Assembly: GCF_000308755.1 (NCBI RefSeq)
Contig: NZ_BAGF01000006.1
Span: 62,001-126,000 of the forward strand
Origin: Nocardia pneumoniae NBRC 100136
GTDB lineage: Bacteria; Actinomycetota; Actinomycetes; Mycobacteriales; Mycobacteriaceae
DNA: 64,000 nt
Direction of reading: 5' to 3'
Below, piece after piece: positions 46,233 through 55,585 of the stretch; positions within the stretch are counted from its first letter, which is position 1, and each line of letters opens with the position of its first letter. A model generated the notes under the pieces. It made no database searches. It was not told the DNA's origin and was given only the letters and a program-made list of their open reading frames with translations. The position numbers and the translations under genes are program-made.

Positions 46233-48386
46233 GTGACCATCGCCACCACTGACGAGCATAAAGCCGTTCAGGAGTCGATGCGCGGATGGGCGGCGTCGGT
46301 CCGTCCAATTGCAACAATGCGGACCGGTTCGGCCGACTTCTGGCGCGCCTACTGGCCCGCGCTCGCCGAGATCGGGATCTTCCGTGTCGCGGTGGCCGAG
46401 GACGCCGGCGGCGCGGGCGGGTCGGTCGCCGATCTCGCCGTTCTGCTGGAGCAGGCGGCGCACGATCTGGTCGGCGGCCCCGTGCTCGCAACGGCTTTGG
46501 CCAATCTGATCACCGCGGGCAGCCTGGACGAGGACCTGCCCTGCGGTGTCGCGCTCGACGTCGTTGTCGGTTCGACGGTGAGCGTACCCGCCGCAAGCGA
46601 CGCGTTGTTGCTCACGGGTGCCTGGGATTCCGTGCTCGGCGCCGCGCCCGGCACCGCCGTGCTGCTTCCGGTCGAGCTCCCGCAGGGGCGGCGCTGGTGC
46701 CTCGTTCCGCCCGGCGCCGACGGCATGCGGGTGGAACCGCTCGCGCCGCTGGACCCGAGCACGCCGCTGGCGCGGGTGCAGTGCACGGACCTGCGCGTGC
46801 CCGTCGAGCGGGTGTTCGCCGCGCCGCACCCGGCCGAGGATCTGCTCGTCGCGCTGGTCGCCGCCGAACTGGCCGGACTCGCGGGCTGGTGCCTGGAGAC
46901 CGCGGTCGAGTACGCCAAGGTGCGCGAGCAGTTCGGCCGCAAGATCGGATCGTTCCAGGCGGTCAAGCACATCTGCGCCTGGATGCTGTGCCGCACCGAA
47001 CTCATCCGCGCCGTCGCGGCCGACACCGCGGCCGCCGTGGACGAGGGCGGCGCGGAACTGCCGATCGCCGCCGCCATCGCGGCCGCCATCGCGTTGGACG
47101 CGGCGGTCGACACCGCCAAGGACTGCATCCAGGTGCTCGGCGGGATCGGGTTCACCTGGGAACACGACGCGCACCTGTACCTGCGCAGGGCGGTGGCGCT
47201 GCGCCAGTTGCTCGGCGGTTCGGCGCGCTGGCGGGCCCGGGTCGCCGAGTTGACCCGGCGTGGCCTGCGGCGGACCACCGGCGCCGACCGGGTCTTCGCC
47301 GCGGAAGGCGTCGCCACCGTGGACGGCGACAACGCGCGCGAACTGGCCGCGGAGGTCGCGCGGATCGCGGCGCTGCCCGCCGATCGGCAGCGCGCGGCCC
47401 TGGTGGAGGCGGGACTGGTGATGCCGCATTGGCCGCGGCCGTACGGGCGCGGCGCCGACCCCATGACCGGCCTGATGATCTCCGAGGAACTGCGCCGCGC
47501 CGGGCTCGCCGCGCCGGACCTGGCCGTCGGCGGCTGGGCGGTTCCCACGCTGCTGCAACACGGCACCCAGGAGCAGATCGACCGGTTCGCCTGGCCGACC
47601 CTGCGCGGCGAGGTGGTCTGGTGCCAGTTGTTCAGCGAGCCCGAGGCGGGTTCGGACCTGGCCGCGCTGCGTACCACCGCGAAAAAGGCGGACGGCGGTT
47701 GGGTGCTGCGCGGGCAAAAGGTGTGGACTTCGCTGGGTGACAAAGCGAATTGGGGAATTTGTTTGGCTCGCACCGATCCGGACGCGCCCAAGCATCGCGG
47801 AATCACCTATTTCCTGGTCGACATGCGCAGCGCCGGACTGGAGATCCGCCCGCTGGTGCAGATCACCGGCGAGGCGCGATTCAGCGAGGTTTTTCTCGAC
47901 GACGTATTCGTACCGGACGACTGTGTGGTCGGCGCGGTGAACAACGGATGGAAAATCGCGCGCTCCACGTTGTCGACCGAGCGGGTCGCGATGGGCGGCA
48001 ATGGCATCGGGCCGGTACTGGAGGAACTGATCGCGAAATCCCCCGCGACCGGACCCGGTGCGGAACTGGTGAACGACCGGCTCGGCGGATTCGTCGCGGA
48101 GGCGATCGCCGGACTTTTGCTCGAGCAACGCGCCACGCTGAAGGCGCTGGTCGGCGCGGATCCGGGTGCGCAGAGTAGCGTACGGAAGTTGGTCGGGGTG
48201 CGCCACCGCCAAGCGGTCGCGGAATTCGCTGTCGAGACGGCAGGGCCCGTCGGCGCGCAGGATGCCGATGCGGCGAAGGAATTCCTGCTCACGCGTTGTC
48301 TATCGATCGCTGGTGGAACCGAGCAGATTCTGCTCACCGTGGCCGGTGAGCGGATTCTGGGGCTGCCTCGTGACGCGGATAACTAG
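46233..48386 (+). CDS. fadE34: FadE34-type acyl-CoA dehydrogenase (fused two-domain)
   Basis: A 717-aa protein with two acyl-CoA dehydrogenase units in one chain: one about residues 1-350 (FGRKIGSFQAVKHICAWM, QVLGGIGFTWEHDAHLYLRRA), the other about 370-717 (FSEPEAGSDLAALRTTA, IAGGTEQILLTVAGERILGL). This is the FadE34/ChsE3 architecture (Rv3573c, sterol or bile-acid side-chain CoA dehydrogenation). GTG 46233, preceded by AAAGGCGG. First gene of a six-gene KstR-controlled operon. Confidence 0.93.
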   Translation: MTIATTDEHKAVQESMRGWAASVRPIATMRTGSADFWRAYWPALAEIGIFRVAVAEDAGGAGGSVADLAVLLEQAAHDLVGGPVLATALANLITAGSLDEDLPCGVALDVVVGSTVSVPAASDALLLTGAWDSVLGAAPGTAVLLPVELPQGRRWCLVPPGADGMRVEPLAPLDPSTPLARVQCTDLRVPVERVFAAPHPAEDLLVALVAAELAGLAGWCLETAVEYAKVREQFGRKIGSFQAVKHICAWMLCRTELIRAVAADTAAAVDEGGAELPIAAAIAAAIALDAAVDTAKDCIQVLGGIGFTWEHDAHLYLRRAVALRQLLGGSARWRARVAELTRRGLRRTTGADRVFAAEGVATVDGDNARELAAEVARIAALPADRQRAALVEAGLVMPHWPRPYGRGADPMTGLMISEELRRAGLAAPDLAVGGWAVPTLLQHGTQEQIDRFAWPTLRGEVVWCQLFSEPEAGSDLAALRTTAKKADGGWVLRGQKVWTSLGDKANWGICLARTDPDAPKHRGITYFLVDMRSAGLEIRPLVQITGEARFSEVFLDDVFVPDDCVVGAVNNGWKIARSTLSTERVAMGGNGIGPVLEELIAKSPATGPGAELVNDRLGGFVAEAIAGLLLEQRATLKALVGADPGAQSSVRKLVGVRHRQAVAEFAVETAGPVGAQDADAAKEFLLTRCLSIAGGTEQILLTVAGERILGLPRDADN

Positions 48387-48411
48387 TCATCGAGACAACT
48401 GGGAGAAAGAC

Positions 48412-49476
48412 GTGGATTTCACCAGGGACGAGGGCCAAGACGCGGTGGCCGAAGTCGTCGTGAGCTTGATGGAGCACGAACCCGCACGCGATATGGAACT
48501 GTGGCCGAGACTGGTCGACTCCGGCCTGCTCTCCGTTCCGTTACCGGAGCGCCACGGTGGCGACGGCATGGGTCTGCTCGAGGTGTCCGTGCTCCTCACC
48601 GAGCTGGCTATGGACGCTGTCGCGGTACCGGCCCTTCCTACGCTCGGCTTCGGTGTGCTGCCACTGGTGGCCTCCGCGCCCGACAGCGTCCAGGCGCAGG
48701 TGCTGCCCGAGGTCGCCAAGGGCACCGTGCTCACGGCGGCGCTGAGCGAACCGGCGGCGCCGTTCATCGACAAGCCGGAGACCATCGCGGTCGCCAGCGG
48801 CAAGACCGTGCGCGTCAGCGGGTGCAAGATCGCGGTGCCCTACGCGGAGCAGGCACGCTGGCTGCTCGTGCCGACCAATTCCGGCATCGCGCTGATCGAC
48901 GCGGATGCCGAGGGGCTCACCATGACGCCGACGCCGGTCTCCGGCGGCATCCCCGAATGCACCGTGCTGCTGGACCAGGTGGAGATTCCGGCCGACCAGC
49001 TGTGGCCGACCGGGCTGGGCGAGCTGCACCGGCTGGCGCTGGCCTCGATCGGCTCGGTGGCCGACGGGCTGCTCAAGGGCGCGATCATCCTGACCGCCGA
49101 GCATCTGCGCACCCGCAACCAGTTCGGCAGGCCGCTGGCGCAGTTCCAGGCGGTGGCCCAGCAGATCGCCGACCTGTACGTCGTCTCGCGGACCCTGCAC
49201 GTCGCCGCGGCGTCGGCGAACTGGGCGCTTGCCCAGCAGGATGCGAGTCAGCAGCATCGCGAGCGCACCGACGACGACCTGGAGATCCTGGCCTACACCG
49301 TGGCCGCGGAACTGCCGACGGCCATGCAGAAGTGTCATCACCTGCACGGCGGTCTCGGCGTGGACATGACCCACCCGATGCATCGCTACTACTCGCAGGC
49401 CAAGGACATCGCCCGCTGGCTCGGCGGCGCGTCGTTCCGACTCGATCGATTGGGGGCAAGGTGTTCATCGACCTGA
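48412..49476 (+). CDS. fadE28: FadE28/ChsE1 acyl-CoA dehydrogenase subunit
   Basis: A 354-aa acyl-CoA dehydrogenase-like subunit. By order and similarity it is ChsE1, which pairs with FadE29 (ChsE2) to dehydrogenate the 3-carbon sterol side chain (3-oxo-pregnenyl-carboxyl-CoA). The C-terminal FGRPLAQFQAVAQQIADLY and HLHGGLGVDMTHPMHRYY segments are present. It ends 16 nt inside the fadE29 frame, so the subunits are coupled. Confidence 0.92.
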   Translation: MDFTRDEGQDAVAEVVVSLMEHEPARDMELWPRLVDSGLLSVPLPERHGGDGMGLLEVSVLLTELAMDAVAVPALPTLGFGVLPLVASAPDSVQAQVLPEVAKGTVLTAALSEPAAPFIDKPETIAVASGKTVRVSGCKIAVPYAEQARWLLVPTNSGIALIDADAEGLTMTPTPVSGGIPECTVLLDQVEIPADQLWPTGLGELHRLALASIGSVADGLLKGAIILTAEHLRTRNQFGRPLAQFQAVAQQIADLYVVSRTLHVAAASANWALAQQDASQQHRERTDDDLEILAYTVAAELPTAMQKCHHLHGGLGVDMTHPMHRYYSQAKDIARWLGGASFRLDRLGARCSST

Positions 49477-50621
49477 CCGCCGAGCAGCGCCGGCTACGCG
49501 ACGAGCTGCGCGCCTATTTCGCCCATCTCGTGACTCCCGAGGAGGAGGCCGAGATGGCGGTGAACCGGCACGGTGACGCCTACCGCGCGGTGGTGCGGAG
49601 GATGGGAGGCGACGGCTGGCTCGGCGTCGGATGGCCGAAGGAGTACGGCGGCCAGGGCTTCGGGCCGGTCGAACAGCAGATCTTCTTCAACGAGGCGGTC
49701 CGGGCCGACGTCCCGCTTCCGCTGGTGACCCTGCTGACGGTCGGCCCGACGTTGCAGCAGTTCGGCACCGAGGAACAGAAACAGAAGTTCCTGCCCGGAA
49801 TCCTCACCGGAGACATCCATTTCGCGATCGGCTACTCCGAACCCGAGGCGGGCACCGACCTGGCGTCGCTGCGCACCTCCGCGGTGCGCGACGAGTCCGG
49901 GGACTGGATCGTCAACGGGCAGAAGGTCTTCACCACCGGCGCGCACGAGGCGGACTACGTCTGGCTGGCCTGCCGCACCGGCACGGCCGAGTCGCGCCAC
50001 CGCGGCATCACCATCCTGATCGTGGACACCGCCGACCCCGGCTACTCGTGGACGCCGATCATCACCTGCGACGGCGCCCACCACACCAACGCGACCTACT
50101 TCGACAACGTGCGGGTGCCGGCGAACATGCTGGTCGGCGCGGAGAACGAGGGCTGGAAGCTGATCACGACGCAGCTCAACCACGAGCGGGTGAGCCTGGG
50201 TCCGTCCGGCAAGATCGAGCAGCTCTACGACCGGGTCCGGGACTGGGCGCAGTCGCACGGGGTGCTCGGCGAGCTCGACGTGCGGCGCTCGCTCGGGCGC
50301 ATGCACGCCATGGTCCGGCTGAACGAACTGCTGAACTGGCAGGTGGCAGGGACGGACGACGGGGACCAGGCGCAGGTGATCGCCGACGCCTCGGCCACCA
50401 AGGTCTTCTCCACCGAGTCGCTGCAGGAGGCGGGCAGGCTCGCCGAGGAGATCGTCGGCCGCTATGGCGATCCGGCCGAACCGGACACCGCGGAACTGTC
50501 CACCTGGCTGGATCGGCGGACCAAGCAGAACCTGGTGGTGACCTTCGGCGGCGGCGTCAACGAGGTGATGCGCGAACTGATCGCCTCGTCCGGACTGCGG
50601 TTGCCGCGAGTCCCCCGTTAA
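49461..50621 (+). CDS. fadE29: FadE29/ChsE2 acyl-CoA dehydrogenase subunit
   Basis: A 386-aa partner of FadE28, very close to Rv3543c: MFIDLTAEQRRLRDELRAYF at the start, GVGWPKEYGGQGFGPVEQQIF, GYSEPEAGTDLASLRTSAVRD and FGGGVNEVMRELIASSGL at the end. It carries the catalytic side of the alpha2beta2 ChsE1-ChsE2 enzyme. GTG 49461 lies within fadE28. Confidence 0.95.
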   Translation: MFIDLTAEQRRLRDELRAYFAHLVTPEEEAEMAVNRHGDAYRAVVRRMGGDGWLGVGWPKEYGGQGFGPVEQQIFFNEAVRADVPLPLVTLLTVGPTLQQFGTEEQKQKFLPGILTGDIHFAIGYSEPEAGTDLASLRTSAVRDESGDWIVNGQKVFTTGAHEADYVWLACRTGTAESRHRGITILIVDTADPGYSWTPIITCDGAHHTNATYFDNVRVPANMLVGAENEGWKLITTQLNHERVSLGPSGKIEQLYDRVRDWAQSHGVLGELDVRRSLGRMHAMVRLNELLNWQVAGTDDGDQAQVIADASATKVFSTESLQEAGRLAEEIVGRYGDPAEPDTAELSTWLDRRTKQNLVVTFGGGVNEVMRELIASSGLRLPRVPR

Positions 50622-50639
50622 TCAGTGAAGGAGTCGCGC

Positions 50640-51575
50640 GTGCCGGAAACCACCACTCCGGAAGCGATCATCGCCGCGGCCGAGGCCATCCGAGCGGCGG
50701 GCGAGTGCGCACCCCGTTTCGGGCGTGATCCGGTGAACCAGCCGATGATCAGCAACTGGGTCGAGGCACTCGGCGATGCCAATCCCATCTATGTCGACGA
50801 GGCGGCGGCTCGCGCCGCGGGGCATCCCGGGGTCGTCGCCCCGCCCGCGATGGCTCAGGTGTGGACCATGTTCGGGCTCGGGGGTTCTCGGCCCGCCGAC
50901 GACCCGATGGGTGCGGTCACCGCACTGCTCGACGCCGCGGGCTACACCTCCGTGGTCGCCACTGACTGTCAGCAGACCTACCACCGCTATCTCAATGTGG
51001 GCGAACAGGTTTCGGTGACCAGCAGGCTGTCGGACATTCGTGGTCCGAAGCGGACCGCATTGGGGGAGGGGTGGTTCGTCACCTTCCAGACCACCTGGCG
51101 TGTGGGTGACGAGGTGGTCGCCGAGATGCTGTTCCGGCTGCTGAAATTCGCGCCCGGCACCGCCGCGCCGAAACCCGCCGCGGGCGAGCGGGTCAAGCCG
51201 CTGGTCTCCCTGGACACCGAATTCTTCTGGGAGGGAACCAAAGTCGGCGAGCTGCGGATTCAGCGGCTGCCGGATGGAACGCTGCGGCATCCGCCCATTC
51301 CGGCCATTTGGCAGGACAAGTCGAAGCCCACCGATTACGTGGTCGCTTCCGGGCGCGGCAGCGTGTTCAGTTACGTCGTGCACCACGCGCCGAAAGTGCC
51401 GGGGCGGCAGCTGCCGTTCGTGGTCGCGCTGGTCGAGTTGGAGGAGGGCGTGCGCATGCTCGGGGAACTGCGCGGCATCGACCCCGCCGAGGTGCGGGTC
51501 GGCCTGCCGGTCGAGGTGGGCTTCGAGAAGCTGGACGACGAGGCGACCCTGCCGTTCTGGCAGGTGGTCTCGTGA
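50640..51575 (+). CDS. chsH2: ChsH2: MaoC-like hydratase subunit with DUF35 domain
   Basis: A 311-aa protein of the same length as Rv3542c. The N-terminal part (about 1-185) is a MaoC-like hotdog fold, and the C-terminal part a DUF35 OB-fold (RIQRLPDGTLRHPPIPAIWQ). With ChsH1 it hydrates the unsaturated 3-carbon side-chain CoA ester, and the DUF35 part docks the Ltp2 aldolase. GTG 50640 has GAAGGAG 6 nt upstream. The DUF35 zinc cysteines are absent, as in the mycobacterial protein. Confidence 0.94.
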   Translation: MPETTTPEAIIAAAEAIRAAGECAPRFGRDPVNQPMISNWVEALGDANPIYVDEAAARAAGHPGVVAPPAMAQVWTMFGLGGSRPADDPMGAVTALLDAAGYTSVVATDCQQTYHRYLNVGEQVSVTSRLSDIRGPKRTALGEGWFVTFQTTWRVGDEVVAEMLFRLLKFAPGTAAPKPAAGERVKPLVSLDTEFFWEGTKVGELRIQRLPDGTLRHPPIPAIWQDKSKPTDYVVASGRGSVFSYVVHHAPKVPGRQLPFVVALVELEEGVRMLGELRGIDPAEVRVGLPVEVGFEKLDDEATLPFWQVVS

Positions 51576-52003
51576 ATTCCACCGTGGAACCGGAGTCCGT
51601 GCGGGTCGGCACCGTGCTGCCCGAGCTGGTGATCACCGCCGATCCGACGTTCGTGATCAGCACTGCCCTGGCCACCCGGGATTTCCAGGACGTGCACCAC
51701 GACCGGGACAAGGCCGTGGCCCGCGGCTCCAAGGACATCTTCGTCAACATCCTCACCGACACCGGCCTCGTGCAGCGCTTCGTCACCGACTGGGCCGGTC
51801 CGCGGGCGATTGTGAAGTCGCTCGCGTTGCGCCTGGGCGTGCCGCTGTACGCGGGGGACACGCTGACCCTCACCGGTACGGTGACCGCGCTGGAAGACGA
51901 CGACATTCACATCGACGTGGTGGGCACCGACAGCCTCGGCGATCACATCACGGCCACGGCCGTCATCGCGCTGCGGAGGGCCGATAACGATGACCATGAC
52001 TGA
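51572..52003 (+). CDS. chsH1: ChsH1: MaoC-like hydratase subunit
   Basis: A 143-aa hotdog protein like Rv3541c. ATRDFQDVHHDRDKAVARGSKDIFVNILTDTGL carries the catalytic Asp/His of the heterodimer. GTG 51572 overlaps chsH2 by GTGA, and its 3' end overlaps ltp2 by 14 nt. Confidence 0.94.
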   Translation: MNSTVEPESVRVGTVLPELVITADPTFVISTALATRDFQDVHHDRDKAVARGSKDIFVNILTDTGLVQRFVTDWAGPRAIVKSLALRLGVPLYAGDTLTLTGTVTALEDDDIHIDVVGTDSLGDHITATAVIALRRADNDDHD

Positions 52004-53228
52004 GCCGGCATCGCGCAGCGATTCGATGAGGGGCGGCGGCCGGGCGACGGGTGGGCCAATTTCCGGCCGCGCGGCCATCGTCGGCATCGGCGCCACCGAT
52101 TTCTCCAAGGACTCCGGGCGCAGCGAACTGCGGCTGGCCGCCGAGGCGGTCACCGCGGCGCTGGCCGACGCGGGCTTGACCGCGGCCGACGTGGACGGCC
52201 TGACCACGTTCACCATGGACACCAACACCCAGGCCGCGGTGGCCAGGGCGGTCGGGATTCCGCGGCTGACCTTCTTCAGCCACATCGGCTACGGCGGCGG
52301 CGCGGCCTGCGCCACCATTCAGCAGGCCGCCATGGCGGTGGCCACCGGCATCGCCGACGTGGTGGTGGCCTATCGGGCGTTCAACGAGCGTTCGGTGTCG
52401 CGGTTCGGGCAGTTCTCCACGGTGCTGGCCACCGCGCCCACCTCGTCGGGCATCGACGCGGGCTGGTCCTACCCGCAGGGACTGGGCACACCGGCCGCGC
52501 AGGTGGCGATGGTCGCGCGGCGCTACATGCACGTCTACGGGGCCACCAGCGCGGATTTCGGACGTGTCGCGGTCGCCGACCGCAAGCACGCCGCGGTGAA
52601 CCCGGCCGCCTTCTTCTACGGCAAGCCGATCACGCTGGACGACCACCAGAATTCCCGCTGGATCGCCGAGCCGCTGCACCTGCTGGACTGCTGCCAGGAG
52701 TCCGACGGCGGCGTCGCGATCGTGGTCACGAGCGTCGAGCGCGCCCGCGACCTGCCGCAGCGTCCCGCCGTGATCGCCGCGGCGGCGCAGGGTTCCGGCG
52801 CCGACCAGTATGTGATGACCAGCTACTACCGCGACGCCATGACCGGTCTGCCGGAGATGGGCCTGGTCGGCGACCAGCTGTGGGCGCAGAGCGGGTTGCG
52901 TCCGCAAGACATGCAGGCCGCCATCCTCTACGACCACTTCACCCCGTTCGTCCTCATGCAGTTGGAGGAGCTCGGTTTCTGCGCCCGCGGCGAGGCGAAG
53001 GACTTCATCGCCGACGGCGCCATCGAGATCGGCGGACGCCTGCCGCTGAACACCCACGGCGGACAACTCGGCGAGGCCTACATCCACGGCATGAACGGCA
53101 TCGCCGAAGCCGTCCGGCAGATCCGCGGCACCTCGGTCAACCCGGTCGAGAACCTGGAGAACATCCTGGTCACCGCGGGCACCGGTGTGCCGACCTCCGG
53201 ACTGGTCCTGTCCGCCAACGCCGACTAG
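51990..53228 (+). CDS. ltp2: Ltp2: thiolase-fold retro-aldolase
   Basis: A 412-aa thiolase-like protein matching Rv3540c. With the DUF35 domain of ChsH2 it cleaves the hydroxylated side-chain CoA ester, releasing propionyl-CoA and the C17 ketone. The core starts at GRAAIVGIGATDFSK and includes SHIGYGGGAACATIQQAAMAVA and LNTHGGQLGEAYIHGMNGI. About 25 residues at the N-terminus are extra. ATG 51990 with GGAGGG upstream. Last gene of the operon. Confidence 0.94.
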   Translation: MTMTEPASRSDSMRGGGRATGGPISGRAAIVGIGATDFSKDSGRSELRLAAEAVTAALADAGLTAADVDGLTTFTMDTNTQAAVARAVGIPRLTFFSHIGYGGGAACATIQQAAMAVATGIADVVVAYRAFNERSVSRFGQFSTVLATAPTSSGIDAGWSYPQGLGTPAAQVAMVARRYMHVYGATSADFGRVAVADRKHAAVNPAAFFYGKPITLDDHQNSRWIAEPLHLLDCCQESDGGVAIVVTSVERARDLPQRPAVIAAAAQGSGADQYVMTSYYRDAMTGLPEMGLVGDQLWAQSGLRPQDMQAAILYDHFTPFVLMQLEELGFCARGEAKDFIADGAIEIGGRLPLNTHGGQLGEAYIHGMNGIAEAVRQIRGTSVNPVENLENILVTAGTGVPTSGLVLSANAD

Positions 53229-53293
53229 CGCTCGAGCCGGATCGACCGTGGCAGTGCGGGTGCGAAGTGCGCCGGGACGGCGGCACCGAGCGT

Positions 53294-53299
53294 TAGGTT
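53294..53299 (+). promoter_or_regulatory. -10 hexamer TAGGTT of the Nudix gene, leaderless type
   Basis: TAGGTT ends 6 nt before the GTG at 53306. Confidence 0.5.
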
Positions 53300-53305
53300 G
53301 AGGCG

Positions 53306-53740
53306 GTGACGGATCGGCATCTGGTGGATGTGCACGTTCTGTTACTGCGCGGCGAGGAGCTGTTACTGAGCAGGCGGCGCAGCGCGGACGAGTTCGACGG
53401 ACGGTGGCATCTCCCGGCGGGCAAGCTGGAGGAGGGAGAGTCGGCGACGGCCGGGGCGGTACGGGAGGCGCGGGAGGAGACCGGGGTCGAGATCCATCCC
53501 GATGACCTGAGCTTCGTGCACGTCGCGCATGTGGTCGCCGCGGGCCGGGAGCCGCGGCTCGGGTTGTTCTTCGAGACGTCACGGTGGGTCGGCGAGCCGG
53601 TCAACCGGGAGCCGGACAACTGCTACGAGCTGCGCTGGTTTCCGCTGGACGAGCTGCCGGACGACATCATCGAATACCCGCTGGCGGCGATTCGCGGCCG
53701 CTGCCACGGCGAGAGGTATTCCGAACGCGGGTGGCGGTGA
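53306..53740 (+). CDS. Nudix hydrolase
   Basis: A 144-aa protein with a complete Nudix box, G-x5-E-x7-REAREETGV (GKLEEGESATAGAVREAREETGV, residues about 40-62). The N-terminal VDVHVLLLRGEELLLSRRR is of the MutT-like group. It would hydrolyse a nucleoside diphosphate linked to another moiety; substrate not predictable. Possibly leaderless. Confidence 0.9.
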   Translation: MTDRHLVDVHVLLLRGEELLLSRRRSADEFDGRWHLPAGKLEEGESATAGAVREAREETGVEIHPDDLSFVHVAHVVAAGREPRLGLFFETSRWVGEPVNREPDNCYELRWFPLDELPDDIIEYPLAAIRGRCHGERYSERGWR

Positions 53741-53763
53741 CGCGGATCGCGCGGTGCTCGATC

Positions 53764-54360
53764 TCAGCGGGCGCGCAGGTATACCGCGAACAGGTTCGTG
53801 AGCTGATCGAGGCTGGCTCGGGTGCCCGGTGCGAGATGGGCGCGGTTGCCGGTGAAGCGGTCGAAGACCGCGCCCTCGAGCACGGCGACGAAGTCGGCGG
53901 CGGCGGTCTCCGGGTCGGCGGAACCCTTGGCCAGGAACAGTTCTCGCGCACGCTCGACGGAGAACAAGCTGTGCGCGAGTTGGGCGCGCAGTTCGGGGTC
54001 CGCGCGTAGTTCCGCGAGCAGCACATGCCGGGCGATCAGGTGGTTGCCACGTTCGGCGAGCAGCCGATCGACCCACCTCGCGATCGCGCGTGCGACCAGA
54101 TCGGGATCGGCGGTGTGCTCCGTGCCGGATATGTCCCGGCTCGGTCCGGTTGCGCTGAAGTCGGCGCGGGAGCGCTCGGCGATGCGGTCGGCGACGCCGA
54201 CGAGCAGTGCGCGTCTGGTGCGGAAGTAGTACGAGGACGAACCGGCGGGCAGGTCGAGCGCGGTGTCCAGGGCGCGGTGGGTGAGTGAGCGGATTCCGCG
54301 CGTCGCGATCAGATCGATGGCGGTGTCGACGAGGAGCACGCGCCGGTCGCTCGTGGACAT
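53764..54360 (-). CDS. TetR-family regulator
   Basis: A 198-aa regulator. The helix-turn-helix region is IRSLTHRALDTALDLPAGSSSYYFRTRRALL. ATG 54360 has AGGAAAGG upstream. It lies divergent from a ZapE-like ATPase with a perfect palindrome between them. Ligand unknown. Confidence 0.9.
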   Translation of the reverse strand: MSTSDRRVLLVDTAIDLIATRGIRSLTHRALDTALDLPAGSSSYYFRTRRALLVGVADRIAERSRADFSATGPSRDISGTEHTADPDLVARAIARWVDRLLAERGNHLIARHVLLAELRADPELRAQLAHSLFSVERARELFLAKGSADPETAAADFVAVLEGAVFDRFTGNRAHLAPGTRASLDQLTNLFAVYLRAR

Positions 54361-54388
54361 GATCACCTTTCCTGGCCGTCGATCGGCC

Positions 54389-54412
54389 CGTCCTCTACAA
54401 ATGTAGAGGACG
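54389..54412. promoter_or_regulatory. Perfect palindromic operator between tetR and the ZapE-like gene
   Basis: CGTCCTCTACA, AA, then TGTAGAGGACG: 11-bp arms with no mismatch. It sits 29 nt upstream of the tetR start and 11 nt before the ZapE-like ATG, so it can block both promoters. Confidence 0.75.
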
Positions 54413-54422
54413 AGGAGGTGTC

Positions 54423-55436
54423 ATGGAACCCGACATGATCCAGTGGGATGCCGAGCAGGCGCTGGCGGCGGCGCGATTGCGGGAGCTGCTCGATCGGCGT
54501 GGCAAGCCGATCCGGCGTCATCGCGGCGTCTACCTGTACGGTAGGCCGGGGCGCGGCAAAACCATGCTGATGAACCGGTTCTTCGCCGAGATAGCCTCCG
54601 AACGCAAGCGGCGCTACCACTTTCACCAGTTCTTCGCCCGGTTGCACGCCGCCGCACACGAATCCGGCTCGATCGACGCGGCGGTGGACGCGCTGCTCGG
54701 TGACGCTCGGCTGATCTGCTTCGACGAGTTCCACGTGCACGACATCGGCGACGCGATGCTGATCGCACGGCTGTTGGACGCGCTGTTCGCCCGTCGCGTC
54801 GTCCTCGTGGTGACGTCGAACTACCCACCGCACGAGCTGCTGCCCAATCCGTTGTTCCACGACCGGTTCGTGCCGACGATCGAACGCATTGTGGCGCGCA
54901 TGGACATGGTGTCGGTGGACGGCCCGATCGACTATCGCGCTCTGAACTCGGGCAAAGATTCCCGAATGGGATTCGCGGCCGGACGGTACATCGTGGACCC
55001 GCAGCGATGCACGCCGCGCGGTGCGCTCTCCGGCGCCGCCGAGAATCCTGACGCGGTGCGGAAGGGTGACTCTGCCGTCGAGATATTCGTCGGCGCACGG
55101 AGATTACGCGCTATTGCCGCCGACGACACCCTTGTGATCGACTTCGCCGATTTGTGCGGTGTCCCAACCTCCGCCGCGGATTATGTTGAACTGGCCCAAC
55201 GTTTTCAACGCTGGGAAATCCGAGATATCCCGCTGCTGTGCGAAGTTCCGCCGGACCAGGCGATGCGGTTGGTGAACGTGATCGACGTTCTCTATGACGC
55301 GGACCGTGAACTGACCGTGGTCGCGCCGACGCCGGTTCCCGACCTCGTCCAGGATGTGCGCGGAGTGCCGGATATATCACGTTTGGCGAGTCGGCTTTGT
55401 GAATTGCTCCAAGTCGTGCCCGTCTCGTCCCGGTAG
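54423..55436 (+). CDS. ZapE/AFG1-family AAA ATPase
   Basis: A 337-aa ATPase. Walker A is GRPGRGKTMLMNRFF (near residue 40) and Walker B is LICFDEFHVHDIGDAMLIARLLDALF, with the VVLVVTSNYPPHELL sensor motif, as in ZapE (cell division, E. coli) and AFG1/LACE1 (mitochondria). The N-terminus is shorter than in those proteins. GAGGAGG precedes the ATG. A weak hairpin (TCGCCG/CGGCGA, 55437-55454) follows. Direct TetR control is unusual for this housekeeping family. Confidence 0.9.
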   Translation: MEPDMIQWDAEQALAAARLRELLDRRGKPIRRHRGVYLYGRPGRGKTMLMNRFFAEIASERKRRYHFHQFFARLHAAAHESGSIDAAVDALLGDARLICFDEFHVHDIGDAMLIARLLDALFARRVVLVVTSNYPPHELLPNPLFHDRFVPTIERIVARMDMVSVDGPIDYRALNSGKDSRMGFAAGRYIVDPQRCTPRGALSGAAENPDAVRKGDSAVEIFVGARRLRAIAADDTLVIDFADLCGVPTSAADYVELAQRFQRWEIRDIPLLCEVPPDQAMRLVNVIDVLYDADRELTVVAPTPVPDLVQDVRGVPDISRLASRLCELLQVVPVSSR

Positions 55437-55585
55437 TCGCCGTTTCACCGGCGAGGTGCGATGTCACCACTCCAGGCGCGGTTTAAGAGGAGGAACTCCG
55501 AAGTATTCGATTCCATCCCGAGCGGACCGCTCGGCATGTAACTATGTGGCTGCTTTGTGCAGTACTCAGATGTGGTGGTAACGCA

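Noticed and set aside
46309..48212. Very long minus-strand frame opposite fadE34, continuous with kstR
   Set aside because: Only the kstR part (45438-46088) has homology. The rest is antisense to fadE34 and has shadow-type composition.
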